Of a stretch of 64,000 bases of DNA, positions 48,364 to 57,000 are shown piece by piece (position 1 is the stretch's first letter; each line of letters begins with the position of its first letter). The translations under genes were made by a program, and so were the position numbers. A model generated the notes under the pieces. That model searched no databases. It was not told the origin of the DNA and was given only the letters and a program-made list of their open reading frames with translations. Source of the stretch: Bartonella kosoyi (GTDB lineage Bacteria > Pseudomonadota > Alphaproteobacteria > Rhizobiales > Rhizobiaceae); assembly GCF_003606325.2 (NCBI RefSeq), contig NZ_CP031843.2:930001-994000 (forward strand), given 5' to 3'.

Positions 48364-49491
48364 GAATCCATCTTTTTATGCATGTTTAAATTGACCATTT
48401 TTTACATAGGATTGCTATGTGTGAATAGACCATAAAAAGCAAATCATGGTGCAAATATTATAACGCATGTAAACGTTCATATGAAATGAAAAGCAGATAT
48501 TATTCATAACAGTTTATAAATTTTATGATACGTTTTTATCATAGCACAAATCACATTGTTTAAAAATTTAGTTGTTTGAAATTATCGATAACATAAATTG
48601 TATACGTTTAAAGAATGGTATGAGTTTTACTCTTTTTTGAGCTAAACCTTCAAAGGAATAATCGTTTGAAGCAGTCATAAGCTTATAGGTTTAATTCATA
48701 AAGATTGCATAAAAGGATTAAGGATAAGATCGCTTTTAAAACGCTTACTAAAAATTTAGAAAACGATAAGCAGGCATTATACAGACCCTATCATCACAAT
48801 AAATATGAAATTCAAAACGTCATATCTTATGAAATTGAAAACCTTTATGAATGATCTAACGCAAGCAAGCAAAAAATGTTTTAAGAGTATAAATTGAAAG
48901 ATATGAAAGCAAACGAGGTCAATCCAAAATTGGATTGGTTGCTTTTTCCAGCCCAAATATGGACCGGCTAAATTTTAAAGAAATTAGGTTTTAAAGAAAA
49001 GTGAAAATACGCTTATGAGAGCCTCTCTAAATGAATGTTTAAACGTTTGAAACGGATGTTTATAACAGTTTTTAAAGCCTTGCGTTTGATAAAAGCGGTT
49101 GTTTGGTTGTTTATTGTCTTTATGAGAGCTTGTTTTAAAAGAAGCATTTTGATCATGTGCTTTATTTCAAAAGACCACCTCAAAAATGAGGGAGTTATGA
49201 TTGATAGGTTTAATAGCAACGAAAAGCGTTTATAGGCTTTCTTATTCAAATGAATGATTAAAGATCATATGCATCATCATTCCTTTTGATAAGTTTTCAT
49301 ATCTTTAATAAAGCGCTTGCAATATGATACGTTTTGTATATATGAATTAACTCCTCCATTGTGGATGATTAATTTTAATCATTAGAATCGTTCTTAGAAA
49401 GCCGCGTCATATCAATTGGCACGGCTTTTTTTTGAATTCTTTCTTTTATGATGGGTTTATAACCATCAAGAAGGCGCTCCCATACCTATTT
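48364..49491. other. 1.1 kb gene-poor stretch between ssb and cluster D
   Basis: Two overlapping opposite open frames at about 49013-49249 encode Lys/Phe/Ile-rich peptides; one (MFKRLKRMFITVFKALRLIK on the plus strand) looks like a small membrane peptide, but neither has a ribosome-binding site. The fourth AAGCCGCG hairpin lies at its end (49398-49433). The rest is AT-rich with no recognisable content. Confidence 0.45.
49398..49433 (+). terminator. Hairpin family copy 4, with long T-run
   Basis: AAAGCCGCGTC (49399-49408 and flanks) pairs with GGCACGGCTTTT, followed by TTTTTT. This is the most terminator-like copy. It lies between the ends of converging units, 60 bp past the stop of the last cluster D gene. 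Confidence 0.65.
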
Positions 49492-50271
49492 TTATTCTGT
49501 TTTATCAATAATCTTAACGACATTATTGTTTTCATAAACCTCATAATTTTTAGGAACTAACTTTGCTTTGCTTTTTGTGTTGATTATTGCATTGCCATAA
49601 GCACGCCCCCAGATCGTTGCACAATGTGAGATTTTTGCATTGCCATAAACAGAGCCATAAACCTCACAAGAGCCCCCCACGCGTGCATTGCCATAGACCT
49701 TGCCATAAATCTTTGCACGACCATTAATAACAGCATAATTATAAATTTTTGCATGGCTATAAATACAAGCAGAGCCACAAACCTTGGCATGACCATAGAC
49801 GCGGGCATAACTAAAAACCGTAGCATCATAAGAAACATGGGCATGGTCATAAATATGAGCATCAGCAAGAACGCGAGCAGCACCACTCACATGAGCATTG
49901 CCATAAATATTGCCATACACATGAGCATTGCCATAGACAAAAGCATTGTCATAAATCTTGGCATATTGAGAGATAAAAGCCTTGCTATAGACCTCGGCAT
50001 TGCCATAAACTAGACCACAGACTTGCGAATAATGCCGTATTTTTGCATCATCATAAACACGGGCATGACCATAGACACAAGCATCATCATAGACCCAGCA
50101 ATTGCCATCATGGGATAGGTTAACTTCCTTTTCGATAAAACCGCCTAAAGCACCCGCTTTTATATCATCAAAATCTCTTAAAGCCCGAATGCGATAAAGG
50201 CTTGTAATATTTCGAGTAAGTGCATGTTTGATTTTTTTGATTTCACTGGTTAATTCGTATTTTTTACACAT
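49492..50271 (-). CDS. YdcK-like beta-helix protein (cluster D, fourth)
   Basis: A 259-residue paralogue, among the longest, with about 30 turns such as VYGHARVYDDAKIRHYSQV and IYGNAHVSGAARVLADAHIYDHAHV. Head: SLYRIRALRDFDDIKAGALGG, VNLSHDGNCWVYDDA. The C-terminus (NYEVYENNNVVKI) matches the end of the cluster C second gene. Last gene of the minus-strand cluster. Confidence 0.82.
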   Translation of the reverse strand: MCKKYELTSEIKKIKHALTRNITSLYRIRALRDFDDIKAGALGGFIEKEVNLSHDGNCWVYDDACVYGHARVYDDAKIRHYSQVCGLVYGNAEVYSKAFISQYAKIYDNAFVYGNAHVYGNIYGNAHVSGAARVLADAHIYDHAHVSYDATVFSYARVYGHAKVCGSACIYSHAKIYNYAVINGRAKIYGKVYGNARVGGSCEVYGSVYGNAKISHCATIWGRAYGNAIINTKSKAKLVPKNYEVYENNNVVKIIDKTE

Positions 50272-50341
50272 AGGGATACCCTCACAATCTAATGTGATAA
50301 ACAGTTGATAAAATTTGAAATGGAAAATTTATTTAGAAAGC

Positions 50342-50367
50342 AGGCGCCCCCACCGCGCCCGCCGCTG
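50342..50367. repeat. GC-rich stem-loop spacer, copy 3
   Basis: Between the third and fourth cluster D genes: AGGCGCCCCCACCGCGCC then CGCCGCTG on the plus strand. Same GGCGC/GCGCC stem, here on the minus strand after the stop codon. Confidence 0.7.
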
Positions 50368-50376
50368 CTTTATTGA

Positions 50377-50907
50377 TTAAACCCAGACAATCTCTAATTC
50401 GCTATAAGGGGAAAGCTGTTCAATATAGGTTTTTATTTTAGTAGACCCACCGACATTTTCACGAATAACAGCAATGCCATGGATATGAGCATTTTCATAA
50501 ACATGCACGTTATTTGCTATACGAGCGTATTCATAAACCCTAGCATTGTCATAAATATAGGCATTATCATAAATAATAGCATTGCCATAGACATGAGCAT
50601 TGCCATAGACATGGGAATTATTAGAAACAGCAGCCTTGCCATAAACATGCGCATGACCATAGATATAACCAGCCACGATAGCGTTGTTGTAAACTCTTGC
50701 GTTTTCATAAACATGACCATTTTTAAACACAAGAGCATCATCATAGACCCAGCAATTGCCATCATGAGAGAGGTTGCTTTCACTTTCAATAAAGCCGCCC
50801 AATTGACCAGCTTTAACATCAGAAAAGTCTTTTAATGCTTGGATACGATAAAGAGTATGATTCCCTAATACACGCGTTTCATTTGTGAGTGTAAACTTTT
50901 TTTGCAT
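50377..50907 (-). CDS. YdcK-like beta-helix protein (cluster D, third)
   Basis: A 176-residue paralogue: start MQKKFTLTNETRVLG, head LYRIQALKDFSDVKAGQLGG, SNLSHDGNCWVYDDA, then about 16 turns (HVYENARVYNNAIVAGYIYG). It ends with LSPYSELEIVWV after a degenerate turn region, like the first cluster C gene. AAAGGAATTGTGTT precedes the ATG. Confidence 0.82.
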   Translation of the reverse strand: MQKKFTLTNETRVLGNHTLYRIQALKDFSDVKAGQLGGFIESESNLSHDGNCWVYDDALVFKNGHVYENARVYNNAIVAGYIYGHAHVYGKAAVSNNSHVYGNAHVYGNAIIYDNAYIYDNARVYEYARIANNVHVYENAHIHGIAVIRENVGGSTKIKTYIEQLSPYSELEIVWV

Positions 50908-50960
50908 AACACAATTCCTTTATAAATAGATTTAAATTTTAGAAGGAGATGTTTAAAGGA

Positions 50961-50983
50961 GGGCACCCCCGCCGCGCCCGCAC
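50961..50983. repeat. GC-rich stem-loop spacer, copy 4
   Basis: Plus-strand GGGCACCCCCGCCGCGCCC follows the second cluster D gene (read on the minus strand). One stem pair differs (GGGTGCCC in place of GGGCGCCC). Confidence 0.7.
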
Positions 50984-50988
50984 GTTAT

Positions 50989-51570
50989 TTATGCAGCTTT
51001 ATTTTCACTAATCTTTACAACGGTATCATTTTCATAAATTTCACAATCTTCAGGAATCCCATATGCATAGTAAAAGTTTTGTTTGACATATGAATAACCA
51101 TCTCTTTTTAACCTTGCATTGCCATGCACCAAACCTCTAATGGTGTGATAACCAGTCACTTTAGCATTGCCATAAACAGAACCGTAGACTTGAGTATACC
51201 CTCCCACGCTAGCCTTGCCATAAACCTTGCCATAAATTTTAGCAGCACCACTGATAACAGCATGATCATAAACCACGGCATTGCTATAAATACGCGCATT
51301 TCCTGATAATTTTGCATTGCCATAAACAGTACCCATTATAATAGCGTTATTAAAAACCTTGGCATTTTCATAAATATGGGCTGGATTTAAAACAAGAGCA
51401 TTATCATATACCCAGCAGTTGCCATCATGAGAGAGATTATCTTCACTTTCAATAAAGCCGCCCAATTGACCAGCTTTAACATCAGAAAAGTCTTTTAATG
51501 CTTTAATGCGATAAAGAGTTTTATGATTAAATACACGTGTCTCATTTGTGAGTGCAAACTTCTTTTGCAT
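50989..51570 (-). CDS. YdcK-like beta-helix protein (cluster D, second)
   Basis: A 193-residue paralogue nearly identical in its first 75 residues to the gene at 45725 (MQKKFALTNETRVFNHKTLY, HIYENAKVFNNAIIMGTVYG) and in its last 20 (DCEIYENDTVVKISENKAA). It lacks several turns present in that gene, which shows loss or gain of whole repeats between copies. Confidence 0.82.
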   Translation of the reverse strand: MQKKFALTNETRVFNHKTLYRIKALKDFSDVKAGQLGGFIESEDNLSHDGNCWVYDNALVLNPAHIYENAKVFNNAIIMGTVYGNAKLSGNARIYSNAVVYDHAVISGAAKIYGKVYGKASVGGYTQVYGSVYGNAKVTGYHTIRGLVHGNARLKRDGYSYVKQNFYYAYGIPEDCEIYENDTVVKISENKAA

Positions 51571-51620
51571 AGCACAATTCCTTTATAAAAAGATTTAAAT
51601 TTTAAAATGAGATGGTTAAA

Positions 51621-51648
51621 GAGGGGCGCCCCCGCCGCGCCCGCGCCA
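51621..51648. repeat. GC-rich stem-loop spacer, copy 5
   Basis: Plus-strand GAGGGGCGCCCCCGCCGCGC then CCGCGCC, after the stop of the first cluster D gene. The flanking AT-rich tail before the next ATG (TTTTAAAATTTAAATC type) is also conserved with copy 1. Confidence 0.75.
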
Positions 51649-51652
51649 TTAT

Positions 51653-52450
51653 TTACGCAGCGTTATTTATAGCCTGATCAGCACCACAGACATCTTCAGA
51701 AAATTTCTTATTTTCATTAAGCACCGCATTGCCATAAATCGTTGTAAATTGGCAAATTTGTGCCTTGCCACTCACATGAGCATTATCATGAATTTTTGCA
51801 CAGGGACCAACACGCGCCGAGCCAGAAACCTTGGCATTATCATAAATATTGCTCCCATCATAAACTATAGCCTTATCAAAAACATGAGCATTACCATAAG
51901 CTTTTGACCACGTAGCAAGGCGTGATTTACCGTAGACATGGGCATCATTAAACACAAGCCCACTCACATGAGCATTTTCATAAACACGGGCGTTATCGTA
52001 AATAAGAGCCCCCTCCGTAATAACGGCATTATCACTCACAACGGCATTGCCAAAAACATAGCCTCCAATTTTTGCATTGCCATTAATGATTGCATTGTCA
52101 TAAACATGTGCTTTATTACTCAAAACCCATGCCTTATCACTAATCACGGCATTCCCATAAACCCTAGCATAATTCACAACACAGGCATTATTGCGTATTT
52201 TTGCATTTTCGGAAACGCTTGCTTGGATAACCATAGCATCATCATATACCCAGCAATTGCCATCATGAGACAGATCACTTTCATCTTTAATAAAGCCGCC
52301 GAATTGACCAGCTTTAACATCATCAAAATCTCTTAAAGCTTTAATGCGGTGTAAAGTCACGCCGTTAACAACGCGGGTTTCATTAGTAAGTTCATATTTT
52401 GGAGATGTTTTTTTCTTATTAACGGGGGTGTTTTTTGATATATTTGTCAT
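51653..52450 (-). CDS. YdcK-like beta-helix protein (cluster D, first)
   Basis: At 265 residues the longest paralogue; N-terminal extension MTNISKNTPVNKKKTSPKYE, head LHRIKALRDFDDVKAGQFGG, SDLSHDGNCWVYDDA, then about 30 turns (IYDNARVYENAHVSGLVFND). It shares the VSENAK, NACV and VISDKA turns with the third cluster C gene. It directly follows leader copy B, with AGGAT 8 bp before the ATG. Confidence 0.82.
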   Translation of the reverse strand: MTNISKNTPVNKKKTSPKYELTNETRVVNGVTLHRIKALRDFDDVKAGQFGGFIKDESDLSHDGNCWVYDDAMVIQASVSENAKIRNNACVVNYARVYGNAVISDKAWVLSNKAHVYDNAIINGNAKIGGYVFGNAVVSDNAVITEGALIYDNARVYENAHVSGLVFNDAHVYGKSRLATWSKAYGNAHVFDKAIVYDGSNIYDNAKVSGSARVGPCAKIHDNAHVSGKAQICQFTTIYGNAVLNENKKFSEDVCGADQAINNAA

Positions 52451-52478
52451 AATTAAATCCTAACTGTTTATATTTGTT

Positions 52479-52586
52479 ATTGACAGCCCCCAAGGGCGTC
52501 GGGCGCTAACAAACACGGCAGTTAGTCCGCTGCTTACACTTTTCCCTTTAAGGGTATTGTATGATGTAAGCACACCCGACAAAATC
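52479..52586 (-). ncRNA. Conserved structured leader RNA, copy B
   Basis: Inverted counterpart of copy A. P1: GTCGGGTG (52580-52573) with CGCCCGAC (52505-52498). P2: CTTACA with TGTAAG. P3: CCCTT/AAGGG-type hairpin (52544-52554). P4: CGG/CCG (52516-52529). P5: GCCC/GGGGC type (52486-52497). P1 pair 2 is U-A here and C-G in copy A; the first P2 pair is C-G here and G-C in copy A. These are compensatory changes. Shared unpaired strings include ATACAATACCC. Confidence 0.6.
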
Positions 52587-52693
52587 ACTATATATGCTAA
52601 TTAGAGCATAAAAAATAGTCAATTTTTATAACAGGATTAGGTTTATCGTAACCTATTCGCTAACTGTTTAGTGTTGTTAATCACTTGATTATT

Positions 52694-52722
52694 TATATAA
52701 CAAAATACGTATTTATTGTCAA
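52694..52722 (-). promoter_or_regulatory. Sigma-70 promoter of beta-helix cluster D
   Basis: Read on the minus strand: TTGACA (52722-52717), exactly 17 bases, TATATA (52699-52694): near-perfect consensus. Transcript start would be about 52687, giving a 5' untranslated region of about 237 nt. Confidence 0.7.
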
Positions 52723-54019
52723 TTAATATTCTATCTTTTTTGATATTTTTTGTATTTTTTAAAATGCGTTATGTATTGATAATATCTTATGCTTATTAAT
52801 TGCTTCTTTTATATTTATATGCGTTTAAAGCTATATTATAGGCTTTATAAAACGATTGCGTTATGTTTTGAATCTATACATTTATAATATTTAAAAACGC
52901 TCTTATCATGCGTATTTTTATCTTTATAACCTATCAATTTTTTTACTAAATGAATTTAAATTTTTTTGTGAATTTTGTTTATAACAAATTTGCAACTTAA
53001 CAGCCTTTTATAGGAACTCTTTTTATAACCAATGCATTCATTTGCATTATGATTATAAAACTTTGCTATTTTACGCATTCTCTATAGCCATGGCATCATT
53101 TTTCATTTTCATAAGAGAAACGATAAATAGGATAATTGCGATTTATAGACTGTTATGAAAATATCTAAAGAGAGATTGATAATTATAGAGATTAGAAAAA
53201 TACCTTTTAATAGACCGTGTCAGTTTTGTCAGTTCCTTTTAGACCCTATAATTATTTTTGCAAATGAGTAAAATTAAAAACATTATTTTTCAATAGGTTA
53301 ATGTCTTTAAAACACAACCCATATCAAGAATACAATCTTTAAAGATAATCAATGATGTGAATTGATTAAAACTTGTCAGTTATGTGTCAGTAAATTGAAC
53401 CGACAAAAGTGGTTATTTTAGTGTTTCATTAAAACGTGTCTTATGAAAAGCGTATGAAAGTAAAAACTGATTACGTTATCAAAATCCTTTTTATGAATTT
53501 TATCAGTTCTTTTGCAAATATAACCTTATGATTTTAGACTAATGATTAGAACACATCTTATGAAAAGCATATGACCCTTTAAAGCCTTTCAAAAGATGTC
53601 TTGTAACTCATAAGAGATGCTATCAAGATCATTAGGTTATGAGTTTTGAAGATTTTGAGTATTTTGAGGGTGTGAGAAACCTTCAAAACCTATAAGTAAT
53701 ATAAGAAAATGAATATATATAACTCTCTTTAAACAAAGCTTTTAAAAAGGATAAAGCTATCATTTGAGATTACGGTATAATCTCTTAAAGGCAATGTAAA
53801 AAAATCTAACTCTATTTAAGATGGGATTTCTTAAAAGTCTTAAAGCAATCCAAATGAGAGTATTTAAAAGTGCAAATGATTTCTTTTTAGAATAACGCAT
53901 GATAAATTATCCTTTGAAAGATTGTATGTAAGCAATGTATAAAGGGGGTATAGACTGTTATAAGACCCTATACCCCTTGTGAGTTTATCATACCCATTAT
54001 GTGAGCATGCTTTATAAGC
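52723..54019. other. 1.3 kb AT-rich gene-free region
   Basis: No ORF worth calling. It holds a direct repeat TCTTATGAAAAGCRTATGA (53439-53457 and 53556-53574) and several TGTCAGTT-like words (about 53218, 53228, 53373, 53384). These might be protein-binding sites or remains of an origin, but I cannot support either. It marks the outer border of the phage-like island. Confidence 0.4.
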
Positions 54020-57000
54020 TTATTCAGTTTCTCTTAATACCAATTTTGGTAAGTTTTTAACGATTTTCATTGTTTCTAAACTTACAGTAATAACCCTTTG
54101 AAACAACTCTAGAGGGTAGGCAGGGTTTCCAACGGTTTCAACAGCATAGCGATTGGCATCATTGACAATACTACTCTTTTTATCAATCTTAACACATTGA
54201 CGCCCCATAACCCATTCAAGAGCAGGCTTGCCATTTACAATATACTCATAAGCCTCAAGAGGGATATCTGTTATTGTGATATTGCTATTGTAAAAAACAG
54301 TCGATTTATCCTTTTCCTTACTATTCCCAGCAAATTTCATTTCAGTCACATAATAGAATTTTTCGGGATTAGAGATCTCAGTCTGTTTTGGGTTACCCTT
54401 TTTAAAGGTCACTGGATAAGGCTCTACATCTTCATAATTTACGTGTAAATGACCCAGTTCACGCCCTGCTGTTACAAACTTCCAAAAATCATCAGCACTC
54501 TTTACGCAAGGAATACGAGGCAGTTCTTTGCATAAATTATGTGCATAACGAGTACGGTAATCTTCCGAATGAAGTAAACCGTAAACATAATAGAACAAAT
54601 CATCTTTTGTTATGGTTTCATTAGGATAAGAGGTTTTAAAATGGTCTAGACCTTCATCAGTAATGGCATCATACCTCTGTAAACCAGCTGTTGTGTTTGC
54701 TTCTGTAAATAAATGGGATTGTTTCTTGTTTTTATCTTTTAAAACTTCAGTATCTTCGTAAATATAGCGTGGAAAGCATTGGCTATTATCTATCACACCC
54801 ACATCAGGCACATTTTTAGTCATCAAGACAGAAAATCCACCTCTTGCTCCTACAGCAGCAATTTTCATAACTCTATTTTCAACTATTTTTCCCATAGGAA
54901 ATATCTGTGGCATTTGATAAACTGATTCATTAAAAATGCGACTATAATAGAGCCATTGTTGTATAAAAGGACGATACAAGCTCTGAGTGAGGCATGTTTC
55001 TTCAAATTTAAAAGTTTTTCCTCTAATTAACTGTTGCTTAACACTATAGCTCCAGCTAATTTTACCGTCATCGGAATTGACAAAACTATCTACATACTTT
55101 GCACGCGCTTTACTGGCGGCATGTGTATAAGCACCATTAAAACGTTCCACTTCACTATTGTAGAAAGCAATCATATTACTCATGTTTTTCTTTAAAGTTT
55201 CATGGCTTGAATTGTAAGCCCAAGCGTCACGATTGGTTTTTAGACCACATGAAAACGTTTCAAAGAGTTTTTTATTATGATCTTTTTTATAACCTTTATC
55301 ACCTATAGCTAAAAAAGCGTTGAAATTGTCATCACGTTGACCAAGCCAATCACCATGTTTATCTGGTGTAATTATTTGCCAACCTTTTTTGCTCTGTGTA
55401 ATGCCATCAATGCTCCTAAATTTTTCAATTATTGTTAGCTTTTCTTTTCTCGTAAGGTAATCTCCAATATCACGAAAATATATTTTACCATGCTGTTGTG
55501 CATTTGGATTTTTAACCAAAATAGAAATCGCTATAGGGGCACGAGAGCCAGACCCGAAAATTTTGCCACCTTCTTTTCGCGAAACTTCTCCAGACGTTCG
55601 TTGATTACCCCGTAAATGGAAAATATAAAGGCTGCTAAATTCCTCAACGAGACATTTGCGTAAACCATCCATAGAACTTCCATCAATAAAACCCGCGTTT
55701 GTGACAAAACCAATAACACCGCGTTTTTTTATTCGGTCACTAGCCCAACGAATAGCACGAATATAACTGTCATATAACTTGTGCGTACTAGTTGCTTTAG
55801 ATTGAGCAGCGTAAGTTTCACCGATACGTTTATTTAATATGGGATAGGGAGTATTCTTTGCATTATCATTTTCGCTTTTTTGTCCTACCGAATAAGGAGG
55901 GTTGCCAAAGATAACTTCAATATTTAGTTTCTTTTGATGCTCTAAATATTCACTATTTTCTTTGAGTATACCGTCTATCAAGTTTTTTTCTTTAAGTGTT
56001 TGAAACGTATCAGCCAAACCAATATGCTTAAAGGGAATATACTCACCTTTCATGATACTATGATAAGTCGATTCAATGTTAATCGCTGCTATGTAATAGG
56101 CAAGTAAAACAATCTCATTAGCATGGATATCATGACGAAACTTATATTCCATATCCTCTGGTTTGATGAGATTGGATTGTAAAAGCCTTGTGATAAAGGT
56201 TCCAGTTCCCGTGAAAGGGTCAAGAATAGAAACACCCCGTGACCCCAAGCTTTTTCCAAATTCATTGCGTAAAACGTCATCAACAGAATGAATGATAAAA
56301 TCCACTACCTCAACGGGGGTATAAACAATCCCAAGTCTATCCGTGGTTTTCTTAAATGCCTTGGCAAAAAAGCTTTCATAAAGCGTGATAATAAGATTTT
56401 GCCTTGCTAAAGGCGAGGTAATCCCAGAAGCACGAAGCCTTACACTGTTATAAAACTCTTGTAATTCCTTGGATTCTTCCTCGATATTGGTTTTATCAAG
56501 TTCTGTTAAGATCCTTTCCATGGCTTGCGAAATGGCATTGTTTTGCACAAATTCATTGCCCTCAAACAAGGCTTCAAACACGGGACGCGTGACAAGATGT
56601 TGGGCTAACATCTCAATCGCTTCCTCTTTCTTTATTTCACTGTTTAAGTTGTTCTTTAATTCTTTATGAAACGCATCAAAAGCATGAAAGGCTTCACTGT
56701 TTTCATCAGCAAGCAGGTTTTGAAGATGGGTGATATGGTTTTGAGCAATCTCAGCAACATTACCCGCCCAATTTTCCCAATAATCCGCAATGGCAAATTT
56801 CTTCGCAAGAAGGGTTTTAAGGGCATTGGGAAACTCTTTATAAAAGGGTAATCTCATTTGCCCTTTATAACTATGCTGCGGTTCAGGAGCGGCTTTTCCA
56901 ATCTCAAGACCCATATGTTCTGATTTCTCATGGATATGGAGTTTATCCTCAACCGCGGTCATGCTCTTTAAGGCAGCAATCTCCAAAACATCACTAACGT

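Noticed and set aside
49013..49249. Overlapping open frames on both strands
   Set aside because: Both are Lys/Phe/Leu/Ile-rich, mirror each other and lack ribosome-binding sites.
45137..52450. Regular short repeats that might be taken for a CRISPR array
   Set aside because: The periodicity is 18 bp (six codons), lies in frame within ORFs and encodes VYGNA/VYDNA turns. There are no constant repeats with unique spacers of 30-40 bp and no cas genes.
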